Shown: positions 63,099-64,000 of the stretch, piece by piece
Layout of the letters: each line of letters starts with the position of its first letter
Numbering within the stretch: position 1 is the stretch's first letter
Assembly (NCBI GenBank): GCA_964526835.1
Contig: CAZGMK010000011.1
Location: forward strand, 1 to 64,000
Length of the DNA: 64,000 nucleotides
Direction of reading: 5' to 3'
DNA from: DAOSXA01 sp964526835
Lineage (GTDB): Bacteria; Zixibacteria; MSB-5A5; GN15; FEB-12
Notes under the pieces: generated by a model
Databases searched by the model: none
Seen by the model: only the letters and a program-made list of their open reading frames with translations
What the model was told of the DNA's origin: nothing
Made by a program: the position numbers and the translations under genes

Positions 63099-63464
63099 AT
63101 GATACAGGAACAGACAATTCTCTCGGTGGCGGACAATTCCGGAGCCAAAAAAGCGATGTGCTTTCGCATCCTCGGCTCGCGGAAGAAGTACGCCAGGATC
63201 GGCGATATCATCGTGGTCGCCGTCAAAGAGGCCATTCCCGGCGGAACAGTGAAGAAGTCGGAAGTGTGCAAGGCGGTGGTGGTGCGCAGCCGGGCGCCGG
63301 TGCGACGCAAGGACGGTTCATTGATACGCTTCGGCGACAATGCAGCCGTGATTATCAACGATCAGATGGAGCCTCGCGGCACCCGTATTTTCGGACCGGT
63401 AGCGCGCGAGTTGCGTGATAAGAAGTTCATGAAGATTATTTCACTGGCACCGGAGGTGCTCTAA
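63099..63464 (+). CDS. rplN: 50S ribosomal protein L14
   Basis: 121 residues. 'MIQEQTILSVADNSGAKKAM' start and 'RRKDGSLIRFGDNAAVIIND' centre are canonical. First gene of the spc operon part. Confidence 0.98.
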   Translation: MIQEQTILSVADNSGAKKAMCFRILGSRKKYARIGDIIVVAVKEAIPGGTVKKSEVCKAVVVRSRAPVRRKDGSLIRFGDNAAVIINDQMEPRGTRIFGPVARELRDKKFMKIISLAPEVL

Positions 63465-63473
63465 GAGGACGCT

Positions 63474-63797
63474 ATGGCACGACGAATAAAGAAAGGCGAT
63501 ACGGTGTTCGTTCGCAGCGGAGCCGACAAGGGCAAGACCGGCCGGGTGCTCCACGTCGATACCAAGAAAGACCGTATTCTGGTCGAAGGCGTCAATATGC
63601 GCAAGCGTCACCAGAAGCCGACCCAGAAGAGCCCCAAAGGGGGTATAGTTACGCTCGAAGCGCCTGTCCATCTGAGCAATGTGATGTTGTATAACTCGTC
63701 GCTGGGTGAGCCGACAAGAGTGTCCACGCGGGTGATCGACGAGGGCGGACGCCGTAGCAAGGTGCGGATTTGCCGCAAAACCGGTGAGCAGATCTAA
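63474..63797 (+). CDS. rplX: 50S ribosomal protein L24
   Basis: 107 residues. KOW motif 'KKGDTVFVRSGADKGKTGRV' and 'VEGVNMRKRHQKPTQKSPKG' are diagnostic. Confidence 0.97.
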   Translation: MARRIKKGDTVFVRSGADKGKTGRVLHVDTKKDRILVEGVNMRKRHQKPTQKSPKGGIVTLEAPVHLSNVMLYNSSLGEPTRVSTRVIDEGGRRSKVRICRKTGEQI

Positions 63798-63808
63798 GGG
63801 TAATGGCG

Positions 63809-64000
63809 ATGAACAGACTGCAGGAAAGATACCAGAAAGAGATTATCCCCAAGCTGCGAAAGCAGTTTAATTACAAATCGGTCATGCAAGTGCCCCGGAT
63901 CGAGAAGGTCTCGGTCAACATCGGCGTGGGCGAGGCAGTGGATAATCCTAATGTCCTGGAAGCCGCCGTGGGTGACCTGACTAAGATCACCGGGCGCAAA
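63809..64000 (+). CDS. rplE: 50S ribosomal protein L5 (3' end outside window)
   Basis: 64 residues visible. 'LQERYQKEIIPKLRKQFNYK' and 'VPRIEKVSVNIGVGEA' are the L5 N-terminus. ATG 63809 has AAGGG 8 bases upstream; ATG 63803 is too close to it. Cut by the right edge. Confidence 0.96.
   Translation, partial: MNRLQERYQKEIIPKLRKQFNYKSVMQVPRIEKVSVNIGVGEAVDNPNVLEAAVGDLTKITGRK

Overview
The window is a bacterial chromosome segment of moderately high GC. It looks like a diderm (Gram-negative) organism, because it encodes predicted outer-membrane beta-barrels, a LolA-like periplasmic protein and lipoproteins. The first gene ends in a FlgD/Ig-like C-terminal sorting domain with an 'NPFNP' motif, a style common in the FCB superphylum and in related uncultured phyla such as Zixibacteria, Latescibacteria and KSB1. 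That placement is inference only; no 16S gene is present.

Layout. (1) 1-19 kb is an accessory and envelope region. It holds a secreted beta-helix protein cut by the left edge; an ECF sigma/anti-sigma/lipoprotein operon facing a DHA2-type MFS pump; tRNA-Ala; a decayed methyltransferase; two paralogous small barrels; a three-gene set of LolA-like protein, RND/MMPL exporter and peptidoglycan-binding barrel; a further barrel; an LtaS-type membrane sulfatase; and a second ECF sigma/anti-sigma pair with a YbjQ-family gene. (2) 19-27 kb, minus strand, is a housekeeping block in the order rpsU-yqeY-cvpA-mutS2-dnaG-recN, followed by a HIT protein and a CBS protein. (3) 28-39 kb, plus strand, covers isoprenoid and lipid synthesis plus DNA repair: uppS-cdsA-ubiA-like-NlpC/P60-uvrC, then xseA-xseB-polyprenyl synthase-dxs-nadK, then tRNA-Gly. 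(4) 39-40.1 kb is a non-coding region made of tandem and dispersed hairpin repeats. (5) 40.1-64 kb is the translation and transcription super-cluster: tRNA-Thr-tuf-tRNA-Trp-secE-nusG-rplKAJL-rpoBC, rpsL-rpsG-fusA-tuf, and the S10/spc operons from rpsJ into rplE, which is cut by the right edge.

How the genes fit together. The central cluster supplies ribosomal proteins, elongation factors and RNA polymerase. The uppS/ispA-like/dxs/ubiA-like genes make and use prenyl diphosphates for the envelope. The 8.2-13.3 kb trio has the parts of a trans-envelope lipid or hydrophobe exporter: periplasmic carrier, inner-membrane pump, and an outer-membrane barrel with a peptidoglycan-binding head.

Most unusual points. 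These are the PG-binding/barrel fusion in the exporter locus; a family of intergenic hairpins that keep pairing through compensatory changes, one pair of which brackets a duplicated gene fragment; several genes whose -10-like box sits directly on the start codon with no Shine-Dalgarno sequence (candidate leaderless mRNAs); two tuf genes that appear identical at the DNA level; and long low-complexity tails on both L22 and S3.
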